A DNA stretch of 64,000 nt from Flammeovirga sp. SJP92 (GTDB lineage Bacteria; Bacteroidota; Bacteroidia; Cytophagales; Flammeovirgaceae): assembly GCF_001583495.1 (NCBI RefSeq), contig NZ_LQAQ01000032.1:62001-126000 (forward strand), read 5' to 3'. Position numbers and translations under genes: made by a program. Positions within the stretch are counted from its first letter, which is position 1, and each line of letters starts with the position of its first letter. Positions 1 to 8,516 of this stretch are shown one piece after another. The notes under the pieces were generated by a model that was not told where the DNA came from, ran no database searches, and saw only the letters and a program-made list of their open reading frames with translations.

Positions 1-373
1 ATGATCGGTGCATATGCTGTACATGAGCCGTTAGATGAACTTTACTATCACTTATTTTCCTAAGTTTAAGTGTAATGTTTGCAAGCTTTATATCTTGCTG
101 TAGACCATATTCAAAACCTTGATAAAATCTCACAAATAATGAAAAGTTGGACTGTTGTGGAAGATCAAAACCCCAATTACCATTGCTGTCTATAATATTT
201 CCTACAATCTGCATCCCCTCGTAAGGACTAATACTTTCTGCATCAATAACAGCAATAACTCTCTCCCCTGTGGTTTGATGAGATTGGAAATTGACCGAAA
301 AGTCTTGTGCTTGTACTTGAGTGAAAAACAACGGACCCATTATAAGTACTAGAATGAATAGTTTAGCTCTCAT
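1..373 (-). CDS. Secreted protein, 3' end beyond left edge (partial)
   Basis: An open frame of 124 codons starts with ATG at 373 and runs off the window with no stop. The N-terminus is a clear Sec signal peptide ending in QVQAQ, so the product is exported. The visible mature part is beta-rich (segments MQIVGNIIDSNGNW and FSLFVRFYQGFEYG) and contains no fibre cap, which would lie beyond the edge. Spacing of hydrophobic and glycine residues resembles the N-terminal body of the fibre gene at 11140-12069 and of the pseudogene at 1179-1535, so I infer it is another member of the fibre family. It is separated from the rest of the array by the IS200 wreck. Function unknown. Confidence 0.6.
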   Translation of the reverse strand, partial: MRAKLFILVLIMGPLFFTQVQAQDFSVNFQSHQTTGERVIAVIDAESISPYEGMQIVGNIIDSNGNWGFDLPQQSNFSLFVRFYQGFEYGLQQDIKLANITLKLRKISDSKVHLTAHVQHMHRS

Positions 374-693
374 AATTAATTTTGCTTGTTTGCTATTTAT
401 TTATAAATCTATTTAGTACTAAACTTTTATGATCTCAGAAAAAAGCATAGAGAAAAAAAGAGAAATTTATTTATTGTAATCTTTCAGATTGAAGCTCATT
501 TTCTTTAATGTTATATATAAGTTTAGTTTTATTGTTGAAAGAGATGCAAAGTTAGTTATACATTCTCATTCTACAATATTATACATAGTTTTTCTAATTG
601 CTTAAAATTTTTCGATATCAAAGAATATAGTTACCCCACTAGTTCAAACTATCTAAGAGGAAAGGATAATTATTTTTTTTGAGAGATTCAGCT
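374..693. other. AT-rich intergenic stretch with no gene
   Basis: About 320 bases between the partial gene and the transposase remnant. I find no open frame with coding character. It should hold the promoter of the partial gene and the downstream end of the IS200-type element, but neither could be placed with confidence. Confidence 0.4.
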
Positions 694-1123
694 TCAAACC
701 TTTTTAAAACATATTTTAATATAGTTACGGTGAAGTTCCAAATAGTGGTAGACCATTTGATCAGCGGTTACATTATCTGTACTCCAAGCGCATACCCTCC
801 CATCCAAAAGTGCTTACCTCAATAACGTTTCCGTAAATTTGAAAACTCTTGTAGAAGTATTCGAAAGGTTCGGCCTTTCATTCGCTTTAGAATTTCACTG
901 AAACTTTTGCTTGGGGGATACTCAATATGAACATGCTCTTTATTGACTACTCCTTTCAATATTTCAATACCTTCAGTCTCACATATTTGAATGAGAAGAA
1001 ATCTACACCATTTTTGAATACCCCTTCCAAAACATGGTGTCGATACTTAATCACAATGACGATATGAACGGTTAATCGAGTAACTATATGATTCCCTTTT
1101 CTGTACTCAGTGTCATAATTCAC
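694..1123 (-). pseudogene. tnpA: IS200/IS605-family TnpA (Y1 transposase) remnant
   Basis: Translating the minus strand in three frames in turn recovers an almost full-length IS200-type TnpA. A GTG start at 1123 gives TEYRKGNHIVTRLTVHIV and IKYRHHVLEG. A shift gives the CRFLLIQICETEGIEILKGV segment and NKEHVHIEYPPS, with the HUH metal-binding motif HVH. Then come KRMKGRTFRILLQEF, RKRY, a stop where the family has Trp, and GKHFW. A second shift gives NVTADQMVYHYLELHRNYIK and the natural stop at 694. Two frameshifts and one nonsense codon mean it is dead. The span of about 143 codons equals the usual TnpA length, so nothing large is missing. No TnpB is present, consistent with an IS200-like element. 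Confidence 0.85.
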
Positions 1124-1174
1124 AATATGTATTAGATTTTTTCGAAATACTAAAGTTCTGTACTGAGAGTAGAG

Positions 1175-1186
1175 GGGTTTAAACCC
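1175..1186. repeat. 12-bp perfect palindrome at the IS/fibre junction
   Basis: GGGTTTAAACCC lies about 50 nt upstream of the tnpA start, where IS200-type elements carry a subterminal hairpin. The reading frame of the neighbouring fibre pseudogene stops inside it (TAA at 1181-1179). This suggests the palindrome belongs to the inserted element and that the insertion truncated the fibre gene. Basis is position only; the element end is not proven. Confidence 0.4.
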
Positions 1187-1535
1187 ATTTCTGAGACCAA
1201 TAAACTTCTAAATAAGAATATTTTCCATCATATGTTATCCTTGCCTCATTCCAATAGCCTGATGTTGAATTTTCAATAATATTAATTCCTCCATAATTAC
1301 TCCAACCTTTAAATCATGAGATTTCAACAAAATGTAGTGTACAGCAACTACCGGTAGTCATTATACTCACTTCTGAATATCCTCTTCCAGAAGGACTCTT
1401 GCTCATCGCTACTTTTTTCCAACCTGTAGTAGTTACGTTTGCTTTCACTACTGCTTCATTATCTAACTGCTGTCCCTTTTATATTCCAGTATAAAGGAGA
1501 CACATAAAAATTAGTATTATTCTAGCTTTTATCAT
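1179..1535 (-). pseudogene. Truncated fibre-family gene, N-terminal part
   Basis: Its ATG (1535-1533) overlaps the stop of the upstream fibre gene as ATGA, so it was once part of the operon. The frame begins with a signal-peptide-like MIKARIILIFMCLLYTG, then a TAA (probably from TAT or TAC), then GQQLDNEAVVKANVTTTGWK, a TGA after HFVEIS, and continues to GYWNEARITYDG and LEVYWSQKW before ending in the palindrome at 1175-1186. There is no cap or coiled coil. The beta-rich body resembles that of the gene at 11140-12069. Two internal stops plus 3' truncation by the IS200-type insertion make it a pseudogene. Confidence 0.7.
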
Positions 1536-2698
1536 TTCTCTTGTAATAGTTGATCAATTAGCTTTTGTTGTTTATATAATAAAGATTTTACCTCTTCAAT
1601 TTCTTTATCTTTGGCTTCTAAGCTTTTTATTTTCTTTTCCTGCTCAATAGTGTGTAAAGTCAATTCCTCGATCTTTTTCAATAAGATTAAATTCATTTCT
1701 GCCAAATGAAGTCCTTCCTCTTCAATCTGAGCTGCTGATTTTACTTCAGGTAAATGACTGTGCTTTTTAATATAGTTCTCTACATCTTCCAAAGACATCA
1801 TATGATAGTCTTCTTTGAAAACATAATCGGGTACTGTACCAGCATTAGCTGTAACTTTCACTTCTTGAGCATGTACTTTCCCCGCTATAACAAACTCTCC
1901 ATTTTTCTTGACTCCCCAAAGCCACTTTGAATTTGATTTAGTTGCTTTTAAAGCTGAACCATCAGGAATTGAATTACCTCCATTATCTAGAAATGAAGGA
2001 CCTAAGATTTGTTGATAAAGATAATCTTTCATAATTGGTGAATCACTTGGTAAGTTTGTAATACCATTAAAACTACCTGAAGTCACTTCCATAAACATAG
2101 TTGGATAAGGGCCTTTGGAATAAAAACCATATCCTTGATTTTTATAGTTCAAATAACTTCCAAATGAAGAGGTATAAGTGATATAATTACTTATCTGATT
2201 TGAAGCTCCATTTGTATAACAAGCTCCTGAATATTTATAATAGAAATTATTTTGATTCTCAAACATAGTACTCGATAAATTACCAAATAGTGTTATTGAG
2301 GTATTCTTATTTGTGGTGGGAGTTTTAAAGTTCAGACCTTTTGACTCATCTACAAGCAACAATTCTCCATTAGAATTTGTCAACATGAAATTATTCCAGG
2401 AGGTCCATAAATTATTTCCTTGATTTTTACTTCTTAATGCTGCTCTTTGGCCCTTATAGTCGAAAATCAATTGTGTGTGTCTACTAATATTACTTTCTGG
2501 CTTTAATCCTAACACTACTCCAGCATCAAAAATCCAAGAAGAAGGTGCATCACTCTCACTTGGAATAACATAAGCTCCATCTTGATACGATGAGGGTGCA
2601 TCATCTGAAATAGCATCTTTTCTGATGACTAACTGTGCGTAACTATTTGTAAAAAATAACAACACAAAAAGTGTCGATAAAAAAATTTTATTCATCAT
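1532..2698 (-). CDS. Secreted fibre-like protein, class A cap
   Basis: 388 residues. Signal peptide 1-22 (ending NSYAQ); a second ATG one codon in is an equally good start. Residues 70-110 look like a pyocin-knob domain of phage tail fibres (WTSW at 98-101 followed by a hydrophobic strand). Residues 274-353 are a class A cap (KVHAQEVKV, PDYVFKEDY, HLPEVKSA, EEGLHLAEMN, KKIEELT). The last 35 residues, rich in Lys/Glu/Gln, form a coiled coil. The start overlaps the end of the upstream gene by 11 nt, implying translational coupling. It is probably an exported, trimeric fibre; no T9SS tail is present. Cap function is unknown. Confidence 0.85.
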   Translation of the reverse strand: MMNKIFLSTLFVLLFFTNSYAQLVIRKDAISDDAPSSYQDGAYVIPSESDAPSSWIFDAGVVLGLKPESNISRHTQLIFDYKGQRAALRSKNQGNNLWTSWNNFMLTNSNGELLLVDESKGLNFKTPTTNKNTSITLFGNLSSTMFENQNNFYYKYSGACYTNGASNQISNYITYTSSFGSYLNYKNQGYGFYSKGPYPTMFMEVTSGSFNGITNLPSDSPIMKDYLYQQILGPSFLDNGGNSIPDGSALKATKSNSKWLWGVKKNGEFVIAGKVHAQEVKVTANAGTVPDYVFKEDYHMMSLEDVENYIKKHSHLPEVKSAAQIEEEGLHLAEMNLILLKKIEELTLHTIEQEKKIKSLEAKDKEIEEVKSLLYKQQKLIDQLLQEK

Positions 2699-3755
2699 TT
2701 TTTTTATTAATTATTTGTTTCAATATTTCAGCCTGTTTTTCTATTAGTTTTTGCTGTTGATCTAATTGCTTTTGTTGTTCTATTATATAAAGGGTCAACT
2801 CTTCTACTTTTTTTAGTAAAAGTAAGTTCATCTCTGCCAAATGAAGTCCTTCTTCTTCAATCTCTTTAGCTGACTTTACCTCAGGTAAATGACTGTATTC
2901 TTTAATGTATTTCTCAACATCAGCCAATGGCATCATTTTATAATCTTCTTTGAAAACATAATCGGGTACTGTGCCAGCTGATGCTGTGACTTTAACTTCC
3001 TGAGCGTGAATTTTACCTTTCACGGTTAGCCTTGAATCTGGAGAGCTAGTACCAATTCCTAAATACCCCTTATGATTTAATATCATAACTTCTTTGAGTT
3101 CTTTTACATTAGTATTCCTATCTATATCTAGCTCTGTCAGCCATCTAAAACCAAAATTACTACCTTCAAAAACGTTCATACGTGTGTAAACGTTGATACG
3201 TGCATAAGTATCTTTAGCCGATTCATCACTAGTTATTGCATTGAACCCTATAAAACCTGACCACTTATTAGAACTTCCTCCCCAATTATTCTCGTGAGTC
3301 CAACCCAAGTTCATCATGCTATTATTGATGCTTACCAGGCCACTATTATTTATTTTAAATAATTCTTGTAGTTTTCTTGAACCTGTATTACCTCCAAAAT
3401 CAGGGGCTTTTTCTTCTCCTAAAAAATGAAAGCCATAGTTATTTCCTTCAATCACTAGTCTATTGGTATAATTATTTGAACGGTAATAATATCCTTTAGG
3501 ATCGTTATCATTCCTATAAGCATTAAAGCCTATAAATCCAGTCCACTTATATGCACTTCCTCCCCAGTCGTTTTCATGTACCCAATCAAGATGTAGAAGT
3601 CCTATTCTGTTACTTGAATTGCCTATTGATAATTTTGCAGCTGGTGTTAGTGTAGAAATACCTATCTTTCCATTGTTACTAATTTGATTTTCCTGAGCAT
3701 AAAGAGAAGTATTTGTTATAAAAAGTACAGTCAAAATTAATTGCCATGATTTCAT
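2688..3755 (-). CDS. Secreted fibre-like protein with duplicated body, class A cap
   Basis: 355 residues with signal peptide 1-21 (TSLYAQ). The body consists of two tandem repeats of about 85 residues, each with a KW[TS]GFIGFNA core and ending in NYGFHFL or NFGFRWL, separated by a short linker. A GIGTSSPDSRL motif leads into a class A cap at 248-327 (PDYVFKEDY, HLPEVKSA, GLHLAEMN) and a Gln-rich coiled coil (328-355). It overlaps the next gene by 11 nt and lies 7 nt after the previous one. The internal duplication suggests the body grows by unequal recombination. The protein is likely exported; ligand unknown. Confidence 0.85.
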   Translation of the reverse strand: MKSWQLILTVLFITNTSLYAQENQISNNGKIGISTLTPAAKLSIGNSSNRIGLLHLDWVHENDWGGSAYKWTGFIGFNAYRNDNDPKGYYYRSNNYTNRLVIEGNNYGFHFLGEEKAPDFGGNTGSRKLQELFKINNSGLVSINNSMMNLGWTHENNWGGSSNKWSGFIGFNAITSDESAKDTYARINVYTRMNVFEGSNFGFRWLTELDIDRNTNVKELKEVMILNHKGYLGIGTSSPDSRLTVKGKIHAQEVKVTASAGTVPDYVFKEDYKMMPLADVEKYIKEYSHLPEVKSAKEIEEEGLHLAEMNLLLLKKVEELTLYIIEQQKQLDQQQKLIEKQAEILKQIINKKNDE

Positions 3756-3762
3756 AGTAATA

Positions 3763-4992
3763 TTATTTATTTTCTAGTTTAGTTATTCTTTCTAATAATG
3801 TTTCGATTAGTTTCTCTTGACGGTCTACTTTGTCCTTAAGATGATCTTGTTGATTCAAACGCTTTTCCTGCTCAATAGTGTGTAATGTCAATTCTTCAAT
3901 CTTCTTCAACAAAATCAGATTCATCTCTGCCAAATGAAGTCCTTCTTCTTCAATCTGAGTAGCTGATTTCACCTCAGGTAAATGACTGTATTCTTTAATG
4001 TATTTTTCAACATCAGCCAATGGCATCATTTTGTAATCCTCTTTGAAAACATAATCGGGTACTGTGCCAGCTGATGCTGTGACTTTAACTTCCTGAGCGT
4101 GAATTTTACCTTTTACAGTTAGCCTTGCATCTGGGGAAACTGTTCCGATACCAACATTACCTCCTCGGGGATTTAAAACAATATTTGATGTAACAGTATT
4201 ATGATCAACTGATTGAAAATAACTTACTCGATTTTCTGTATCCACACCAATTTGTAAATCTTGGTCATCCCCCCATATTTGAATAGGATGTTCAGAACTC
4301 CATTCTGAACCTTTAGCATCACCTTCTTGGACAATATGTAGTTTTGCTCTTGGACTTGAAATTCCAACGCCTAATTCCCCTTTAAAAGTAATATTCAGTA
4401 AATCTCTATTTAAATTACTAAACTTAAATTGTCCTTCATTACTATGTTTCTTAATTTCTAAACCTACATTATCAGAGCCATTTGAATAATTATTGAAAGT
4501 AGTATACCTAAGTCCATTATTATCAAGCCTTAATAATTCACTATTTGTTGTGTTAGAATTAATATGTAATTTAGATTGTGGTAAACTTGAACCAATACCA
4601 ATATTACCTTCTGAATCTATCACCATTCTATCTTTTAATACAGAATTCTTTGCTGTAGAAAATCTTAAATCAGCAGAATACCATTCACCATTTCCCCATT
4701 TAGTATTAGAAGAAATTCTTGATACCACTCCTAAATCATAATGTTTAGCAAAATCTATTGAACCTATAGAACCAGTAAAATTTTCAGCAGCCTTCCTTGA
4801 ACCCAGTCTAATAGTTGGATGATCTTTTGAAATATGGAGATCAGCTTCAAATTTAGATTCTGCTCCTATTCCCACTTTTCCTTCTTTATATAAAAGATCT
4901 GATTTTGCTCCTGATTCAGTTGTGATTTTTTCTTGTCCAAATACAACGAAGTTACAGATGCAAAATGAGACCGTTAGAATTACCTTTTTCAT
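3763..4992 (-). CDS. Secreted fibre-like protein, class A cap
   Basis: 409 residues. Signal peptide ends CNFVVFGQ. The body contains four VGIG-type turns (VGIGAESK, IGIGSSLPQSKL, LGVGISSPRAKL, VGIGTVSPDARL), the beta-helix or beta-prism motif usual in tail-fibre-like proteins. Class A cap at 296-375 and a coiled coil to 409. The ATG at 4992-4990 shares one base with the stop of the upstream gene (TAATG), a strong sign of a common transcript. The cap nucleotide sequence is nearly identical to that of the gene at 2688-3755, so this region has recently been copied or converted. Confidence 0.85.
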   Translation of the reverse strand: MKKVILTVSFCICNFVVFGQEKITTESGAKSDLLYKEGKVGIGAESKFEADLHISKDHPTIRLGSRKAAENFTGSIGSIDFAKHYDLGVVSRISSNTKWGNGEWYSADLRFSTAKNSVLKDRMVIDSEGNIGIGSSLPQSKLHINSNTTNSELLRLDNNGLRYTTFNNYSNGSDNVGLEIKKHSNEGQFKFSNLNRDLLNITFKGELGVGISSPRAKLHIVQEGDAKGSEWSSEHPIQIWGDDQDLQIGVDTENRVSYFQSVDHNTVTSNIVLNPRGGNVGIGTVSPDARLTVKGKIHAQEVKVTASAGTVPDYVFKEDYKMMPLADVEKYIKEYSHLPEVKSATQIEEEGLHLAEMNLILLKKIEELTLHTIEQEKRLNQQDHLKDKVDRQEKLIETLLERITKLENK

Positions 4993-6071
4993 TATTTATT
5001 TTCTTTAATTAACTTTTTGATTTCGTCGAATTCTTGTTGAAGAACTTCAAGTTTATTTATCTTTCTATTTTGTTCTTCAATTAGTTTTTGTTGTTCGATT
5101 GTATACAACGTCAATTCCTCTATCTTCCTCAACAACATCGCTTCTGTTTCTCCTACATTTACACCATTTTCTTCTACTTCTTTGGCTGAAGGAACATCTG
5201 GTAAATGTTTATATTCTTTGATATGAGCTTCCACTTCTGAGAGAGACTTTAAGTTATAATCATCTTCGAATACGTAGTCTGCCCATACATCAGTTTTCAC
5301 TTTTATTTCTTTAGAAATAATTCTACCGTCTACTTGTAATAAAGAGCCTGAGATATCATTTTTCAATTGCATACCGATAACTTCTTGGTTATTGGTATCT
5401 TTCGTAGCCCATTTCCAACCTCCTCTCCATCTTGGGATATAATATTTTACAATACTATTATCAGGAACATTATAAATGTTATTAATAGAACTTACTCCTG
5501 TTCCTAATGAAAAACTTACACTAGTACCACTTGCATAATGATTATGTAAGGACATTATAGTCCTAACAACACCATTTCCATCTTCAGACCCATCTGTGGT
5601 CCATTTCCAACCTCCTCTCCATCTACTGTAATGAAAATTAAACAAACCATTATCACTAAAATGAGTTGTAAATTTTCCGTCTCCAACACCGGACATATGC
5701 AATGTAGATCCTAATTTTAAATCATTTGTTTCGATTTTGTTTGAATTAAGAGTACCTTTTAATTCCAAATCACCAGTATACCCATCTAAAATCATAGAAT
5801 AAAAGTTTGGTTTAGAGGCAAATTGACCTGTTCCCCAATAGAAGTTGCCATTTAAATGAAACCCGAACATAAGCTCATTCACTGTTCTTGATTTAAATAC
5901 AAGTGCCGCATGATCTGGATGTGTAAATTGAATTGCATTATTAAAACCATTTACTGATCTTGTGTCATTTGTACCAGTAATTTCTAAGCTTTTATAGATT
6001 TTCTCTTGTCCAAAACAAGTAATAAGAGATAGAAATACACATGTAATAGTTAGTATAAGTTTATTCGTCAT
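4992..6071 (-). CDS. Secreted fibre-like protein, class B cap
   Basis: 359 residues from the ATG at 6071; a TTG two codons earlier is less likely. Signal peptide ends LITCFGQ. Two copies of a RWRGGWKW[AT]T element sit in the body, and there are few VGIG turns, so its fold differs from its neighbours. The last 105 residues hold a slightly divergent class B cap (VWADYVFEDDY, SLSEVEAHI, HLPDVPSAKEV, NVGETEAMLLRKIEELT) and a coiled coil that is also found behind caps of the other class (at 7020). It overlaps the following gene by 1 nt and the preceding gene by 11 nt. Confidence 0.83.
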   Translation of the reverse strand: MTNKLILTITCVFLSLITCFGQEKIYKSLEITGTNDTRSVNGFNNAIQFTHPDHAALVFKSRTVNELMFGFHLNGNFYWGTGQFASKPNFYSMILDGYTGDLELKGTLNSNKIETNDLKLGSTLHMSGVGDGKFTTHFSDNGLFNFHYSRWRGGWKWTTDGSEDGNGVVRTIMSLHNHYASGTSVSFSLGTGVSSINNIYNVPDNSIVKYYIPRWRGGWKWATKDTNNQEVIGMQLKNDISGSLLQVDGRIISKEIKVKTDVWADYVFEDDYNLKSLSEVEAHIKEYKHLPDVPSAKEVEENGVNVGETEAMLLRKIEELTLYTIEQQKLIEEQNRKINKLEVLQQEFDEIKKLIKENK

Positions 6072-7020
6072 GACCAATTTTTTTTAATAGTTCGTTAATA
6101 AGTTTTTCCTGTTTATCAAGCCTTTTCTCTTGCTCAATAGTATATAAAGTCAATTCCTCAATCTTCCTCAATAACATTGCTTCAGTCTCCCCAACATTCA
6201 CACCATTTTCTTCTACTTCTTTAGCTGATGGTACATCTGGTAAATGTTTATGCTCTTTGATATGGGCTTCTACTTCTGAAAGGGATTTTAGGTTGTAATC
6301 TTCATCGAAAACATAGTCTGCCCAACCTGTGTATACCTTTACTTCTTCGGCTCTTATTTTTCCATTTACAGATAGCTTATAACCTGATGTAACGAATGTA
6401 TTAATACCTATAGACCCATCAGGATTAATCCTCATTGCATTTATATTATCTGCCCCATTTGAAGTTTTAAAATCTAAACCTATAAATGTACTTGCTATAC
6501 CTCTAAATGCAGAAATGGAAGATTGATAATTCATATTATCAGTTGTAAATAAAATACCGTGACTTACATTATTGTTAGTGTTATTATTGGAAGAAATTAA
6601 AAGGTTACCATTATAAACATGTAATTTCTCTAATGGGTTAGATCTACCAATGCCAATGAAACCGTTGTAATTGATATGCATCGCTTCAAGATTTCCTACT
6701 CTATCAGATGTGAAAAATTTCATTCCTATAAGATTACTACCTTCACCTCTATAACCTAATATAGAAGAGTAATATGGCAAATTGTCAGTTGAAAATTTCA
6801 CACCTGTATGTATTGAAGAATTCGTAGACTGACCTGACGATAACAAAATATTACCATTTTGTACTCGAATTTTTTCTGTAGGGGAATTAGTTCCTATTCC
6901 TAATTTACCATCTCTGTAAATTAAATCACTAATAGCACGATTTTCAGTCATTAACTTTTCCTGCCCAAATAATAATGTACTATAGATACTAATCGTTGCT
7001 GTTATAATTAGTTTTTTCAT
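6061..7020 (-). CDS. Secreted fibre-like protein, class B cap
   Basis: 319 residues, one of the shortest members. Signal peptide ends TLLFGQ. The body has two similar halves, each with an ILLSS or LLISS strand and an SAFRG or LGYRG segment, linked by GIGTNSPTEK, GIGRSNPLEK and a SIGINTF turn. Class B cap at 221-297 (GWADYVFDEDY, HLPDVPSAKEV, GVNVGETEAMLLRK) and a short coiled coil ending at 319. The stop overlaps the next gene, and the ATG at 7020 shares a base with the stop of the gene upstream. Product likely exported; role inferred only from family architecture. Confidence 0.84.
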   Translation of the reverse strand: MKKLIITATISIYSTLLFGQEKLMTENRAISDLIYRDGKLGIGTNSPTEKIRVQNGNILLSSGQSTNSSIHTGVKFSTDNLPYYSSILGYRGEGSNLIGMKFFTSDRVGNLEAMHINYNGFIGIGRSNPLEKLHVYNGNLLISSNNNTNNNVSHGILFTTDNMNYQSSISAFRGIASTFIGLDFKTSNGADNINAMRINPDGSIGINTFVTSGYKLSVNGKIRAEEVKVYTGWADYVFDEDYNLKSLSEVEAHIKEHKHLPDVPSAKEVEENGVNVGETEAMLLRKIEELTLYTIEQEKRLDKQEKLINELLKKIGHDE

Positions 7021-8465
7021 TATTTATTATTAATTAGCTCTTTGATGGCTTCAATTTCACGTTGCAATGCTTCAAACTTATCTATTTTTTTATTCTGTTC
7101 TTCAATTAGTTTTTGTTGCTCAATGGTATATAACGTCAATTCCTCAACCTTCTTCAATAAAAGTAAATTCATCTCTGCTAAATGAAGCCCTTCCTCCTCT
7201 ATTTGACTTGCTGATTTCACTTCTGGCAAATGACTATGTTTTTTAATGTATCTTTCTACCTCTTCTAATGACATCATATTGTAATCTTCTTTAAAAACAT
7301 AATCAGGTGTTTCTCCTGCCGATACTGTAACTTTCACTTCTTGGGCATGAATTTTCCCTTTGACCGTTAGTTTTGAATCAGGTGCATCTGTCCCGATTCC
7401 TACTTTCCCATCAAAATAAGCATTGGCAGTTCTTGTATCAAACACAATACCCGCTCTATTATTAAATGAACTATGAAAACCTATACCATACCAAGAAGAT
7501 ATACCAACATTATATCTATCGAAAGAAGCAGCATCTGCGGTTCCACTTACAAAATCACCATGAATTGAAATATCATCTCTCGCCCCACTGTTATTTTCAC
7601 CTTTACCTTCAACCCTTACAGAAGCTCTATCAGCACCGTTATGTTGGACATGCAGGTTTGCTGAAGGGCTTTTTCTGCCGATTCCAACATACCCTTTACT
7701 ATCAATACTAACTCGCTCAATACCATTAGTAGAAAGCCCCAAAAAGCCTCCATATGTACCTGACCCACGATAAAATGAAATAAAACCATTTTTTTCATCA
7801 CTCGCGTATTTTAATCCTAATCGAAAGGACTCAGTATTGATTGGCTGTGTTGTGATTGTTTTAGCATAAAGTGAAAAATTTGATTCATCTGCATTGGCTA
7901 AAATAGTACCATATGAGTTGTCCCCGTTATTCACATGTAGTGTTGCACTTGGTGTTGTTATACCTATCCCAACTTGACCATTACCTAGTATAGTAAACTC
8001 TGGGGTGTGATTAGCTGTTCCATCAGGATTAATTATCGATGAAGATCGACTTATATAAAAACTTTTATTGGGGGAGCCTCCATAATATAAATGACCAATA
8101 TGCCAATTAAGTTGAGAACCTAATTCTCCAAAACCTATAGTTGCCAAGTCCTTACCTTCAGAACCTCTGTATAAATTAATACTTTTGTTCCCTCTTGTAT
8201 TTCCAGCAGGAAGTAAAAATATATCTGAATAAAAATCCGAACGTTTTGATCCTGAATTAAATTCAACAAAAGATGTATGGGGTGTACCTGACATATCCTT
8301 TATTCTAAAAGAACTTCCTGAGCCAAATAATTGAATATCCATCCAATCTCCACTATTTGTCTGGATTCTATTAAACCCTCTTATATCCCCATTATTAGTA
8401 TCAATGGTTTGGGCATTTAATGAAGTTGAAAATATTATTAATAAAATGAAATGTATCTTTTTCAT
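7020..8465 (-). CDS. Secreted fibre-like protein, class A cap (longest member)
   Basis: 481 residues, the largest fibre in the window. Signal peptide ends TSLNAQ. The body carries three GIG turns with SP or AP (GIGITTPSATL, GIGRKSPSANL, GIGTDAPDSKL). Class A cap at 371-450 and a coiled coil whose sequence (LIEEQNKKIDK) is shared with class B proteins at 4992 and 12088. About 400 nt, from the end of the body through the cap, are almost identical to the adjacent gene at 8517, a recent copying event. A 51-nt gap separates it from that gene. Confidence 0.85.
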   Translation of the reverse strand: MKKIHFILLIIFSTSLNAQTIDTNNGDIRGFNRIQTNSGDWMDIQLFGSGSSFRIKDMSGTPHTSFVEFNSGSKRSDFYSDIFLLPAGNTRGNKSINLYRGSEGKDLATIGFGELGSQLNWHIGHLYYGGSPNKSFYISRSSSIINPDGTANHTPEFTILGNGQVGIGITTPSATLHVNNGDNSYGTILANADESNFSLYAKTITTQPINTESFRLGLKYASDEKNGFISFYRGSGTYGGFLGLSTNGIERVSIDSKGYVGIGRKSPSANLHVQHNGADRASVRVEGKGENNSGARDDISIHGDFVSGTADAASFDRYNVGISSWYGIGFHSSFNNRAGIVFDTRTANAYFDGKVGIGTDAPDSKLTVKGKIHAQEVKVTVSAGETPDYVFKEDYNMMSLEEVERYIKKHSHLPEVKSASQIEEEGLHLAEMNLLLLKKVEELTLYTIEQQKLIEEQNKKIDKFEALQREIEAIKELINNK

Positions 8466-8516
8466 GCTTGTTTGATCGTTTAGAGTTTGATATATTTTTC
8501 AGGTAAAAAATTGGTC

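Noticed and set aside
155-352. A 65-codon plus-strand frame at the left end
   Set aside because: It is antisense to the partial secreted protein at 1-373, which has a signal peptide and no stops; the plus frame has no coding character.
7466-7801. Extra small ORFs inside fibre genes (both strands)
   Set aside because: They are shadows in other frames of a gene with a signal peptide, GIGT motifs and a cap.
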